A DNA stretch of 64,000 nucleotides, taken from the NCBI GenBank assembly GCA_963971305.1, contig OZ020304.1, forward strand, positions 19,078,103 through 19,142,102, read 5' to 3'. The notes under the pieces were generated by a model. That model saw only the letters and a list, made by a program, of their open reading frames with translations. It was not told the origin of the DNA and searched no databases. The stretch is from Arcuatula senhousia (Eukaryota > Mollusca > Bivalvia > Mytilida > Mytilidae). Both the position numbers and the translations under genes were made by a program. Shown here piece by piece: positions 1-10,646 of the stretch (its first letter is position 1; the number at the start of each line of letters is the position of its first letter).

Positions 1-283
1 GTTAAAAAGTTACGGAAGTTAGAATTTTATGTTATAACATATTTTTGGGAATGTTTATATTTTCAAACTGGGTCTGGACAACTGTTTACAGAAAGAAATA
101 ACAATTTAAAGCAATATCAGTAAAAGGAAATATTTGTTAGACCTTTCCCTTTCGCTTGAGCGTATGTTACGGAGGTTAATTTCTTATGTGTGACAATGAG
201 TGTTTTAGACCTAAAATAAATATAAAATTTCATATATTAAGTAAATGATTCTGTAAAATGGTTGAATTATAACTTCATCATAT
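1..283. other. no gene seen, AT-rich flank
   Basis: No open frame, RNA gene or repeat could be supported here. The sequence is AT-rich and stops where the inverted repeat beginning CAGTCCG starts. Confidence 0.5.
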
Positions 284-1131
284 CAGTCCGATTTCCACCG
301 AAAAGAGAACAAAAGAATTTAACTCTTCTATCAAACGAGGTAGAAAAGTGCTATTGGGTTGTTTACGCTGTTGTCAAGACCTTTAAAAAGTTATTAAACG
401 ACACTTTTTGACAAAATTGTTCTTAAATACGGATTAAACATTTATTTCTTAACTTACATACAAAATATTGCGACCGAAAATGTTTTACGTTTACAAATAT
501 TTTAACTTTTGTGTCAAATGGGGGGTGTAGTTATTTGCTGTTACACTTTTTTGCCCGTGACAGGAAAAATCTGCAAAAAATTCCAGTTACACAGTACATA
601 TTTTCCTATAAATTGATGCTACAATCAAGGTGGCACCTCAAACATTGACAGAGATATGTAATTCTAAAGTTGGTTCTTTTTAGTGCCTGTGTTATAACTA
701 TTTACCCAACGAACACACCCGTCCTTGACATTGCGATAAATAACAAAAGAAAAATGCTATCTATTCACTAAAAATATTTTTATAGAAATAGTTTCATTTA
801 ATTTGTATGAAAATTAAAAAAATAAAACAAATTTTCATTTAAAGAATCAAAGGGATATTGAATTTTTTTCAGTTGCTAGGATTTGACCTACTTAAATACA
901 CAGACATTGAATAACGACCAATCTTGTGTTTTGTTGATCTTTAATCGCTTTATCAAAATTAATAGAGAACCGGTTTTATATAAGATTGATAAACAAATTG
1001 AATGATAAGTACCCGTTAAGAAAACAAAAACAATGTGTATCGCTTGAGTAGCAACACAAACTGTGTATATAAAATATAAATGAATTGGATTCAAATAATT
1101 ATAGATTTCGTTCTTTGTTTCAAAACGTATT

Positions 1132-1949
1132 CACTGTCCTTAACGGGATCGGTTGAGAAATTTTTAGACTATGGTTAAGTATGACCAAGATGGAGGACGA
1201 AATTCGAAGCGAATGAACGTTTCTTTACTTACATTGTTTTTGCTTACTTTTTACATTGTAAATGCATAAATGTTTGCATATTTTTCTCCAGTACACTTTT
1301 CAACCCACTGACGTTGATCTAATTGGCCTACAATTAAGTATCTAGGTAGGCAAATTTGTAAACAAATGCGGTTGAGATCGATCACGTTCACCTGTACTTA
1401 TATATATTTTATCTATATTGGTATACGGCTGAGCTTACAAAAAGTAAACGGTTTAGATTAAAAGAATGCATACGGATACGATTTTATACATGAATCCAAT
1501 TATTGCTTCTCATCTTTTCCTCCATTCAAACTTTGTTTCAGATTGTATATGATTTTCTTTTCAATACAGTACTTCTTTGTAAAATGAAGATATTATGTTA
1601 TTATAGTAACTTTTTACTATTCTTCACCGTAAAGTCATTTTAATTCTTTACCGTAAACTATTTTTATGTTAATCAATACCAGTACAGGTGGACTCGACAC
1701 TGTCTTCACCGAAGTTTGTTTACATTTCACCAATTATCAAATAGCTCTTATTCCAATAAAATGCATGCTTTAAATGAGCTAGAAAATATTATTTACACAA
1801 AATAACACATTTCACTACCATTTTACTCCAATGACACATGTGTAAAAAGCAGAAATAGGGTGCTTACCTTCGCTTAGAATTTATGTCCACCATTTTACCC
1901 GTACTCAACCGAAGTACCGTTTTCTTAACCGATCCCGTTAAGGACAGTG
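1132..1949. mobile_element. 818-bp MITE-like element, 29-bp terminal inverted repeats
   Basis: The ends are inverted repeats beginning CACTGTCCTTAACGGGATCG, 29 bp with one mismatch, continuing as a weaker inverted match for roughly 90 bp. GTATT occurs on both sides (1127-1131 and 1950-1954), and the inverted sister copy near 5700 has an uninterrupted GTATTG at the matching point, so insertion is directly visible. No open frame of note lies inside, so it is non-autonomous. The superfamily is not identified; a 5-bp duplication leaves several options. Confidence 0.85.
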
Positions 1950-2192
1950 GTATTGTTATGCATCTTGTAAATAAGTTAATTCGTTTTAATGTATAGAAAC
2001 TGTACAAATTTGACGGCTTTTATATATTCCACGCCTCCCCCTTTCCAAAGTCATTTCAAAACTTCCATGCAATTAACTAGTTTTCTTTTCAAGGTTAACA
2101 GTGGTCGTTTGTATTAGCCTCAACATCTTCATAATATCATGGAAAACAGTCGCACAAATTTAAATCTGAACAATTTATTTTATCATGGCAAT

Positions 2193-2368
2193 GTCGGATC
2201 CAGAAGGGGGATGATCGTGGTTTTGAATCCCCTTTCCATTGAATAATTTTGTTACTTTCGTGCAATTTTTTTGCGAAATTGACCCTGAACCCTCCTCCTT
2301 TCCTCAGTAGACTATAAGCGGTACCTCCCCCCTTCGATCTGCTGTGAATCAATTCTGGATCTGCCCCT
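2193..2368. mobile_element. short GGATCC-ended repeat
   Basis: About 175 bp, bounded by CGGATCCAGAAGGGG on the left and TTCTGGATCTGCCCC on the right, with purine- and pyrimidine-rich tracts next to the ends. The inverted sister copy is at about 5305-5463. Related short elements lie at 4219-4393, 8691-8841 and 24225-24555. Confidence 0.55.
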
Positions 2369-2949
2369 CACGGTCTGCAACAAAAGTTTTTTCTATCCAA
2401 ATGTTAAAATTAAAAGATAAACGATGCATGAATTAGAATTTAGATGGAGGTAGTATGTCTGCATTTCAAAATTATGTAAATTATATATCTGTTATTTCTT
2501 TTGCGCAATGTTACATCTCTATAAAAACCTATCAAACACACCACTTGTACTTGGTCAAATATAACATTAATTCCCCTGAAATTACTTGACTACGGGCTAT
2601 TCAAAAGTGTTACACTTTTTTGCCCGTGTACATAGAATTTTTCCAATTAGCTGATTTGGTGTCTTTTTGTATTCGCAATTACCAAAGCGAATGTGTAGGT
2701 GGCACCCATGGAAATAAATACACAGGAATTTTTTAACAAAAACAGAGTATCAGTTCCGCTTGGCCTTAACGACGTGTTTGTGTTAAAATAATGAATCTCT
2801 ATCATTAGGTATCAGTCCGTTTTCCACCGTTAAAAAATTATCTGCCCTATTTTTTCGCTCTCCTGTAAAAAGGTTAAAAATAGTACCTTAAAAATACATG
2901 ACGCTAAGGTGAGATGCACTCTTATACAATATTAGCTACTTCAGGATTC

Positions 2950-3981
2950 CGCCTCCAATTAAAAGAGCGCGCTTTAGGGAAGACAACTCCTAAGAATTTT
3001 TGACTTCCTGTAAATCAGGTACACGTGAATTGGATGCATTGAAGCCTATTTTTTGTATTGAAGTTTATGATACTATTTGTAATGAAAATTATTTTACCAA
3101 TGACACGCCTTGATTCCTCGAGATTGTAGACAGTTATTTTACAAATTATTGAGGACAAAGTGGAGGTATTTAATGGTCAAAACTTGAAATACATTAGGCT
3201 GACCATATCCCTTTAAAATTTGCATTGCAAAAAAAAGTACATGATCGTGCTTATGCTAAATTATACCACCACAGATAGTTGTAAAAACAAATTTTATGAA
3301 GTATGTTATTTAAAAACCTACACTATTATTGTGTGTTTTTGTGTGAAATAAATTTTGTTCATTTTTGTTATCTCCTCTTGGCAATGTCAATTTCATAAAA
3401 TAATTTTGACATTTGCACACACAAAAAAGAAAGTCTAATGTATTGTTGTCTATTATTGAAAAAAAAATTTCCAATCACTTCTTATGTTATTATATAAAAG
3501 TTTACTGTTTATATTCTAAATGATTAATATTGTCCCCCCCCCCTCTTTAAAAAAAAGATAGATAATATTTATATTTAAAAGGCCATTTATAAATCAAAAG
3601 TTCCCATTAACATAATCCTGTTTATTCTAATATTCAGGCCTACATGTACATGTACATGTATGGCAACACTTCTTGAATAAAAAAAACCCTCTGGATGTGC
3701 CACTGATACGAATAAAATCCTTCCATTTAACTGGTGTAATGTTTTCGTTAAATGTTTTATGTTATATTACCTTGTTTAGTTGTGTCAAATTGTATGTTTT
3801 TTTTTTATTTGTTGAAACATATTTAGTTTGTGTGATGTCCATTTTCTGTATTCTTGTTTTTGTCTTATATGTCTCAACACTTTTATTACTTTTGTCTTTC
3901 ATGTCTGTATATGTTTTGCATGTTTCTTTTTAGATTCATTAATTGAAAACAGCATTTTATATTTTTTTTTTTATTTTTCAG
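2950..3981. other. AT-rich stretch without recognised gene
   Basis: Low-complexity AT-rich sequence with poly-C at about 3533-3543 and a short ACATGT run at 3643-3660. The open frames at 3673-3933 and 3828-4040 are hydrophobic, low-complexity translations of T-rich DNA and are not supported as genes. The T-rich tract ends in the acceptor of the exon starting at 3982. Confidence 0.5.
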
Positions 3982-4094
3982 GTTGTATATTGGAATCCAG
4001 AGAAGGGAGAATCAGAATCAAAAAAATTAGAAAAATTTGATTTATCAGTGGATGAATTCTTTAATGATCTTGAAGAAGGAAGTCTCAAATTGTT
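3982..4094 (+). CDS. candidate internal coding exon, unidentified
   Basis: A 113-bp segment is bounded by a long pyrimidine tract ending in CAG (acceptor AG at 3980-3981) and a GTAAGT donor at 4095. Only the frame starting at 3982 is open across it; the other two contain stops. It gives about 37 residues that are acidic and hydrophobic, including VVYWNPEKGE and a stretch ending FFNDLEEGSLKL. This looks like real protein rather than translated AT-rich DNA. I do not recognise the family. No partner exon in a compatible phase is visible in the window, so it could be an exon of a host gene whose introns are filled with transposons, or an exon captured by the surrounding element. Confidence 0.55.
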
Positions 4095-4218
4095 GTAAGT
4101 TTTAAACTAAATGATATAACATTAAATTTATGAACTGGGCAATATAATCATGCATTAATTGTCAATATTGTCATTTATTGAACTACATATATTAATTAAG
4201 ATATTTGTACTTTATCAT

Positions 4219-4393
4219 TGGCGGATCCAAAAATTTTCGAAAGGGGGGGGGGGGGGGTCCACATACTGGGTTCTGTGGGCCAAAGGAGGGGTTCCAGACC
4301 TATTTTGCTGAAAATCTACACAAAAATTAAAAAAAATTAGGAGGTAAAGGGGGGGGGGGGGTTCTGACCACCAGACCCCCCCTGGATCCGCCA
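4219..4393. mobile_element. 175-bp element with perfect 11-bp ends TGGCGGATCCA
   Basis: The element starts TGGCGGATCCA and ends TGGATCCGCCA, an exact 11-bp inverted repeat. It contains two long G runs (about 15 and 12 G) on the + strand. It belongs with the other GGATCC-ended short repeats of the window. No coding capacity. Confidence 0.75.
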
Positions 4394-4763
4394 CTTTTTA
4401 TTTTCAATTCTTTTAGGGAGTAGAAGTATAAAACATGCGATATTTACAAAAGAAAATAAACAGTTTACTTTTATTTCATTGAAATTTATTTTCAGATAAA
4501 AGGAACAGACTATAGTTAAATTTGCATAAAGAATTTGATGTAAGTGCAATAAAATAGGATAGAGTTACCTCTCTTTGACAATTCAAAATATTGGAAAATA
4601 CCATTTGTTACTTAAAATAGAAGTTTCATTTGTTGGTTGATGTTATCATCCAATCAGAAAACACTATTAATTTGTGATAGGTGAAGGACATATGATATTG
4701 ATTCTCAACAAGAATTAGACTTTACTTCATTGTTATTTTTTTTCCTGAAGTAGCTAACAATAT

Positions 4764-6627
4764 GCGATTAAAAATCAGGTGTTGGATTAAGCGACTTGTA
4801 ATTTAAAAGGTAAGGTCTAGACATATTTATGCCTCTATGAATACAATCTAAATCACCATACTTAATGATAGAGATTCATTATTTTAACACAAACACGTCG
4901 TTAAGGCCAAGCGGAACTGATACTCTGTTTTTGTTAAAAAATTCCTGTGTATTTATTTCCATGGGTGCCACCTACACATTCGCTTTAGTAATTGCAAATA
5001 CAAAAAGACACCGAATCAGCTAATTGGAAAAATTCTATGCACACGGGCAAAAAAGTGTAACACTTTTGAATAGCCCGTAGTCAAGTAATTTCAGGGGAAT
5101 TAATGTTATATTTGACCAAGTACAAGTGGTGTGTTTGATAGGTTTTTATAGAGATGTAACATTGCGCAAAAGAAATAACAGATATATAATTTACATAATT
5201 TTGAAATGCAGACTTACTGCCTCCATCTAAATTCTAATTCATGTATCGTTTATCTTTTAATTTTAACATTTGGATAGGAAAACTTTTGTTGCAGACCGTG
5301 AGGGGCAGATCCAGAATTGATTCACAGCAGAAGGGGGGGTATCGCTTATAGTCTTCTGAGGAAAGGAGGAGGGTTTATGGTCAATTTCGCAAAAACCTTG
5401 CACGAAAGTAACAAACTTATGGAGATTCAAAACCCCGATCACCCCCCCCCTCTGTATCCGACATTGCCATGATAAAATATATAGTTCAGATTTAAATTTG
5501 TGCGACTGTTTTCCATGATATTATGAAGATGTATAGGCTAAATACAAACGACCACTGTTAATCTTGAAAAGGAAACTTGTCAATTAATTGCATGGAAGTT
5601 TTGAAATGACTTTGAAAAGGGGGAGGCATGGAATATACAAAAGCCGTCAAATTTGTACAGTTTCTATACATTAAAACGAATTAACTTATTTATAATATTA
5701 CTATACAAGTTGCATAACAATACATTTTGAAACAAAGAACAAAACCTATAATTATTTGAATCCAATTCATTTATATTTTATATAAACAGTTTGTGTTGCT
5801 ACTCAAGCGATACAAGTTTATCAATCTTGTATAAAACCGGTTCTCTATTAATTTAAATAAAGCGATCAAAGATCAACAAAACACAAGATTGGTCGTTATT
5901 CAATGTCTGTGTATTTAAGTAGGTCAAATCCTCGCAACTCTAAATAAATTAAATATCCTTTTGATTCTTTAAATGAAAATTTGTTTTATTTTTTTAATTT
6001 TCATACAAATTAAATGAAACTATTTTTTATAAAAATATTTTAGTGAATAGATAGCATTTTTCTTTTGTTATTTATCGCAATGTCAAGGACGGGTGTGTTC
6101 GTTGGGTAAATAGTTATAACACAGGCACTAAAAAAGAACCAACTTTAGAATTACGTATCTCTGTAAATGTTTGAGGTGCCACCTTGACTGTAGCATCAAT
6201 TTATAGGAAAATATTTACTGTGTAACTGGAATTTTTTGTAGATTTTTCCTGTCACGGGCAAAAAAGTGTAACAGTAAATAACAACACCCCCCATTTGACA
6301 CAAAAGTTAAAATATTTGTAAACGTAAAACATTTTCGGTCGTAATATTTTGTATGTAAGTTAAGAAATAAATGTTTAATCCATATTTAAGAACAATTTTG
6401 TGTAAAAAATGTCGTTTAATAACTTTTTAAAGGTCTTGACAACAGCGTAAACAACCCAATAGCACTTTTCTACCTCGTTTGATAGAAGAGTTAAATTCTT
6501 TTGTTCTCTTTTCGGTGGAAATCGGACTGGTATGGTGATTTAGATTGTATTCATAGAGGCAGAAATATGTCTAGACCTTACCTTTTAAATTACAAGTCGC
6601 TTAATCCAACACCTGATTTTTAATCGC
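4764..6627. mobile_element. element with ~98-bp inverted ends, containing inverted repeat A copy
   Basis: The ends (4764-4861 and 6530-6627) are inverted repeats starting GCGATTAAAAATCAGGTGTT. It sits inside the right inverted end of the 2813-6747 element, between ACAATAT and ATATTG; the intact left end reads ACAATATTAG at that point, showing an insertion with a short ATAT-type duplication. Almost all of its interior is the inverted copy of repeat A. Confidence 0.7.
4862..6529 (-). repeat. CAGTCCG-ended repeat, inverted copy of 284-2808
   Basis: Reverse-complement copy of repeat A. It lacks the 818-bp insertion, so it shows the empty site. It ends at 6529 with the complement of CAGTCCG. Confidence 0.8.
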
Positions 6628-6969
6628 ATATTGTATAAGAGTGCATCTCACCTTAGCGTCATGTGTTTTTAAGGTACTATTTTTAACCTTTTTACAGGAG
6701 AGCAAAAAAATAGGGCAGATAATTTTTTAACGGTGGAAAACGGACTGATATCTACCTTAACTTCTTTGCATTTTGTTTAGAGGATAATTAACCTGTAAGA
6801 ATCAAGTACTTATCCAATTCTTGTTACGGAAGTTAATTGATTCTTGAAGACACATTTATAATATGATTTTCTTAAAACAGTTACAGTGTTAGTAAATGAA
6901 CTAAATGCTTTTTAAAATCAATGTCACAATAGTAATGAAACTTGCCTTTTTTCATACCAGTAATTTTTA

Positions 6970-7866
6970 GGCACAGGATACGATTACGGCAAAACCGTAA
7001 CAATAAGAAATTCTTATTGTTACGGCAAAGACGAAAATCGGGAACGGTTGACGGGACGGACACCGAATCATTTATGACCGTAACGATAAGGATTTTCTTA
7101 TTATTACGGCACTTATTCTTACGGCATGGACGATATAATTGGCATAAGAGATTTACCAAAGATAAGATTAAATATTTTATAGTTAACTTCTTTCGCTATT
7201 ACTAATAATAATTTTATAAAGTAACAATGAAAGAATAAATTTAGTTCATCGGTAGATGGTATTTGAAATCATTCCCTGGGCTCTTCTTTTTGTTGAACAA
7301 AACTTTTTGCCGTAGTGAGAACTCGATCTCTTCTGTATACACTCCTATGTTCTTAAGAAATATTTAACACTTAAATTGTAAAGGACCGGAACAAATTTTT
7401 TGTTTTGGAGAACAATTTAAATGATAGTCCGAGTTTTGAAACTGAAGCCCGGGTAGATGTAGACGTACAACTTGTATTAAATCTTTACCATCGTCTGTGA
7501 TGGATGCCTTGAATGGTTTCACCAGGAAATGCGCAGGATTAAAACAAAACCCGAAAGCCACTTGTTGGTTGCATGTGTCGCATGTGCAATAAGTTATCAA
7601 AATAACTTTGAGTTAAATTTAGATTATTAGAATTTTTTTGCCTGCTTGGATTGCATAAATTAAAAAAATGCCACTCTTTATTTCATATCGTCACTTTATG
7701 GATCTATATCTTTTTGCCGTAATAATAAGAAAATTCTTATTGTTACGGTCGTAAATGATTCGGTCTCCATCCCGTCATTTGTTCCCGATTTTCGTCTTTG
7801 CCGTAACAATAAGATTTTCTTATTGTTACGGTTTTGCCCAAATTTGCCGTAACCGTATCCTGTGCC
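6970..7866. mobile_element. 897-bp Mutator-like element with 9-bp target duplication
   Basis: The sequence TAATTTTTA flanks it exactly on both sides (6961-6969 and 7867-7875). The inverted ends start GGCACAGGATACG and run for more than 100 bp with small gaps. Inside each end is a near-perfect short palindrome built from CCGTAACAATAAG and its complement, able to form hairpins. A 9-bp duplication with long inverted ends is typical of the Mutator superfamily. No transposase is present. The central part (about 7364-7600) carries a cysteine-rich open frame on the - strand. Confidence 0.85.
7364..7600 (-). CDS. 78-codon cysteine-rich open frame inside Mutator-like element, doubtful
   Basis: The open frame lies between the long inverted ends of the 897-bp element. 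The product has ordinary globular-looking composition with a CTCDTCNQQ stretch and further cysteines (NCSPKQ, KICSG), unlike the low-complexity translations elsewhere in the window. I do not recognise the family, and no splice signals stand out at its ends. It may be a fragment of a host gene carried by a non-autonomous Mutator-like element, or chance. Confidence 0.3.
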   Translation of the reverse strand: MITYCTCDTCNQQVAFGFCFNPAHFLVKPFKASITDDGKDLIQVVRLHLPGLQFQNSDYHLNCSPKQKICSGPLQFKC

Positions 7867-7875
7867 TAATTTTTA

Positions 7876-8192
7876 TGCGTTGTTGCAGAAGCAAGGCGAC
7901 ATGGCATTTATTGGGGTTACCCAAACTTTGGCATTTCCTAGCAAAAATTAAATGCACATAATCAAGTCAAGGGTTTAATCCTCATCCTTCAATTAGAAAA
8001 CAGCCAAGCATTATGTGAATAATAACGACTACTTTTTTATTGAGTAAAATACCCAGGAGACATGGAAAATCTGTTATTTGGTCATTTTTCTTGGAATGAG
8101 TGTGTACTTCGGGAGCCTGTCTCATATTACACATAAAGCGCTTTATGTATACCGTTGATACAACAGTGCAGTGCGATAAGCATGTCAACAGG
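7876..8192. other. flank of the giant palindrome, no gene seen
   Basis: Single-copy within the window as far as I can see. The open frame at 7982-8188 has no recognisable features. The last bases before the palindrome arm read CAACAGG (8186-8192). Confidence 0.45.
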
Positions 8193-9121
8193 GAGTTATT
8201 TAAATACGTATAAAAGCTTGTAGGACTGGACTGTAGGACTGTGACGTCAATTTCTAATGACCAATCAGATGTGTTGTTTCATGGGGGTATTCTCCAATTT
8301 GAAAATTAGAAAAGAGTACAGGTCAATAAAGGGAATGTTGATTGAATGACAATAATGAAATAACGAAAAACATTATAAAAGTGACTCTGACTACATTTAC
8401 AGGGGATATTTAATAAGTAAAATATGAACAACATACGCGATAAAAGCAAGAACAACCTCACACATGTCACTGAAATAGTAAAACAGTATCTTCATTACAC
8501 CTGTTTTTATTGAAGAGCAGATATTTCTGCACATTTTATGGCTTTTCCTTATGAGCTTGAAACTGGTATTTTGCAATGACTTGCAATAACTCTAGTAATT
8601 CTTGCTTACTCACGGGAACTCATGAAAGTATATTACGAACATTTTTGACAAATTTTGAAAACAATGTTATAATCTAACTCATAAACCAGTTGTGGATTCA
8701 GAGGGGGGCGTACGCCCCCCTTTAATTGATAAATATTATTTTTTTTCTGTATAATATTGACCAAGCAACTTCAAATTTTCATCCAAATCTGACATTTTTA
8801 GCAATTACACCCCCCCCTTTTGCGAACCTCTGGATCCGCCCTCGTAAATTGCAAATTTTTATTATTTGAACTCGTGCCAGTCATGGTGATCATGAATGTT
8901 TACTCATAACTAAACGTGCAAGAAGTTGCAGGGGATTTTTTTTTTACGATTGGTTTCAGAGACAGCGGGAAAGGCATATTTTTCACCAGAAATTCCCAAT
9001 TTAACCCATTAAAACTGTGGGAATTATGGTTTTTAGGTTTTTTTTTTTGCACCAGTAAATTTCCATAATACAACTAACAGCTACATGCATTACTTAACAG
9101 CCATGTCTTTTTTTTTGGTAG
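8193..9121 (+). repeat. terminal module of the palindrome arm, outer copy
   Basis: Starts GAGTTATTTAAATACGT, then AAGCTTGTAGGACTGGACTG. The same module occurs inverted at about 33480-34539 and direct at 34569-35619. The outer copy is more diverged from the two inner copies than those are from each other, and lacks about 180 bp present at 35385-35570. It contains a short GGATCC-ended element (8691-8841). Confidence 0.85.
8691..8841. mobile_element. short GGATCC-ended repeat with GGGCGTACGCCC palindrome
   Basis: Bounded by GGATTCAGAGG and CCTCTGGATCC, about 150 bp, with a GGGGGCGTACGCCCCC palindrome near the left end. Corresponding copies sit in the inner terminal modules at about 33903-34040 and 35068-35206. 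Confidence 0.6.
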
Positions 9122-9210
9122 GGTACCTGCAGTACCACAACAGCTCCCTGGCAAAGAGTTTCAAGAAACACTACATGAATGTATGAAATGAAGTTGGACA
9201 CTAGTCAGAA
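9122..9210 (+). other. exon-like sequence upstream of satellite A
   Basis: A T-rich tract and GGTAG (acceptor AG at 9120-9121) precede GGTACCTGCAGTACCACAAC. Related sequence with an acceptor lies on the far side of the satellite at 42090 (GGTTACTACAGTAGCACAAC). Other copies are at 35620 (+), about 33489 (-) and about 63935 (-). There is no long open frame. Transcription is inference. The right boundary is approximate. Confidence 0.4.
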
Positions 9211-10033
9211 AAAAAGGTACACATAAAGCTATTTATATATCGTGTTTTGACTGGGTTAGGAAAAATAAAAATGCAACATATACCCCAGCAAAAACTAAAA
9301 AAAACCAACAATGTCATGAATAAATAAAGCATTGTCAGTGGAACAGACACATTATATATCCCATGGACTGTAGCGGATACATTTATAGCCATAAATAACA
9401 AAATCACAATGCTACATGTATAACACTCGGTCCAACACACACATTATATTACTCTTAGACTGTGGCTCATAATACCACTTACTAGATCAATACCAAAGCT
9501 GCATGTACATGTAAAACATTTTCAGTCCAACAGACACATTATATACCACACAGACTGTTACATATAATACCACATACCGGTACTAGATCAATACTAATGC
9601 TGCATGTACATGTACAATATTGTCAGTCCAACAGACACATTATATACCACACAGACTGTTACATATAATACCACATACTAGATCAATACCAAAGCTGTAT
9701 GTACATGTACAACATTGTCAGTCCAACAGACACATTATATACCACACAGACTGTTACATATAATACCACATACTAGATCAATATCAATGCTGCATGTACA
9801 TGTATAACATTGTCAGTCCAACAGACACATTATATACCACACAGACTGTTATATATAATACCACATACTAGATCAATACCAAAGCTGCATGTACATGTAT
9901 AACATTGTCAGTCCAACAGACACATTATATACCACACAGACTGTTACATATAATACCACATACTAGATCAATACCAAAGCTGCATGTACATGTATAACAT
10001 TGTCAGTCCAACAGACACATTATATACAACACA

Positions 10034-10646
10034 AATTATTTACTTATAGTGAATATTTTTCATATGAAGTATTTTTTGATGTTTTTATTAATTTTTCTTC
10101 GAAATGACGTCAGCGTGTAACAGTTAACTGTTTCACTCCTGGAACGAACTGTTCCATGCGCGATAACAATGCGCCGTACAGAGCGACGTCATGGGTATTT
10201 TACGTTTTAAATTACTATTTTTCTATATATTTCATGTCAATTAAAATTATAAAAAATATTCTCATGCCATTTCTCAACAGATTTTCATGCATAATTATCT
10301 GTAGTTTGTTTATTTGGAAATCCGAAAAGAACCTCTTGATCCATTTTTATGCGGTAGAACACACAGGAAAATTATGGAAATGTAGGAAAAACATAAAGCG
10401 CAAACTTCTTTTGACGTCGCACTGTTGAACGAGCGCACAATCTCTCTATGTATTCTATAAGTTAACAAAACAGTTATTCAATGCCTGTTCATGGGGCAGT
10501 CAAACTATTATGCCTCAGTGCGCAGGAGATGATTTAAGAACTGTTGTCTTCGGCCTGCGGCCTTAGGCAACAGTTCCTAAATCATCTCCAGCACCTTGGG
10601 ATAATAGTTTTGACTGCTCCATGACTAGTCATTAAATAACTGTATA
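10034..10646. mobile_element. 613-bp insertion with long hairpin, in satellite A
   Basis: Interrupts a monomer between ATACAACACA and CTGTTACATATAAT. The right third (about 10465-10640) is a long imperfect inverted repeat around GGCCTGCGGCC that pairs CAGTCAAACTATTATGCC with GGATAATAGTTTTGACTGC. A second short palindrome, AACAGTTAACTGTT, lies near 10118. The same insertion is at 62413-63025 in the other arm, so it predates the palindrome. The open frame at 10156-10428 has no recognisable product. Confidence 0.75.

Larger units (their letters stand above)
284..2808 (+). repeat. CAGTCCG-ended repeat, copy A
   Basis: This stretch recurs in inverted orientation at 4862-6529. It starts CAGTCCGATTTCCACCG and ends near ATCATTAG. 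The copies match in long blocks, for example around 600-660 against 6150-6210 and 2580-2800 against 4866-5090. The main difference is an 818-bp insertion present only here (1132-1949). Two direct copies of a GTTACACTTTTTTGCCCGTG motif lie inside (about 540 and 2607). No protein is encoded; the small open frames at 888-1094 and 2137-2352 have no recognisable content. It is probably a non-autonomous DNA transposon. Confidence 0.8.
2813..6747. mobile_element. 3.9-kb CAGTCCG-ended element, host of nested insertions
   Basis: The ends are inverted repeats of at least 120 bp (2813-2932 and 6628-6747), starting CAGTCCGTTTTCCACCG. The inverted match continues at 2933-2946 against 4743-4756, so the right end is interrupted by a second element at 4764-6627. 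Its terminal sequence is close to that of repeat A (284), so both belong to one family. The interior holds an exon-like sequence (3982-4094) and a short GGATCC element. No transposase was found. Confidence 0.7.

Noticed and set aside
3643..3660. Telomere-like or special ACATGT tract
   Set aside because: A short TACATG microsatellite, common in this kind of genome, with no telomeric TTAGGG units.
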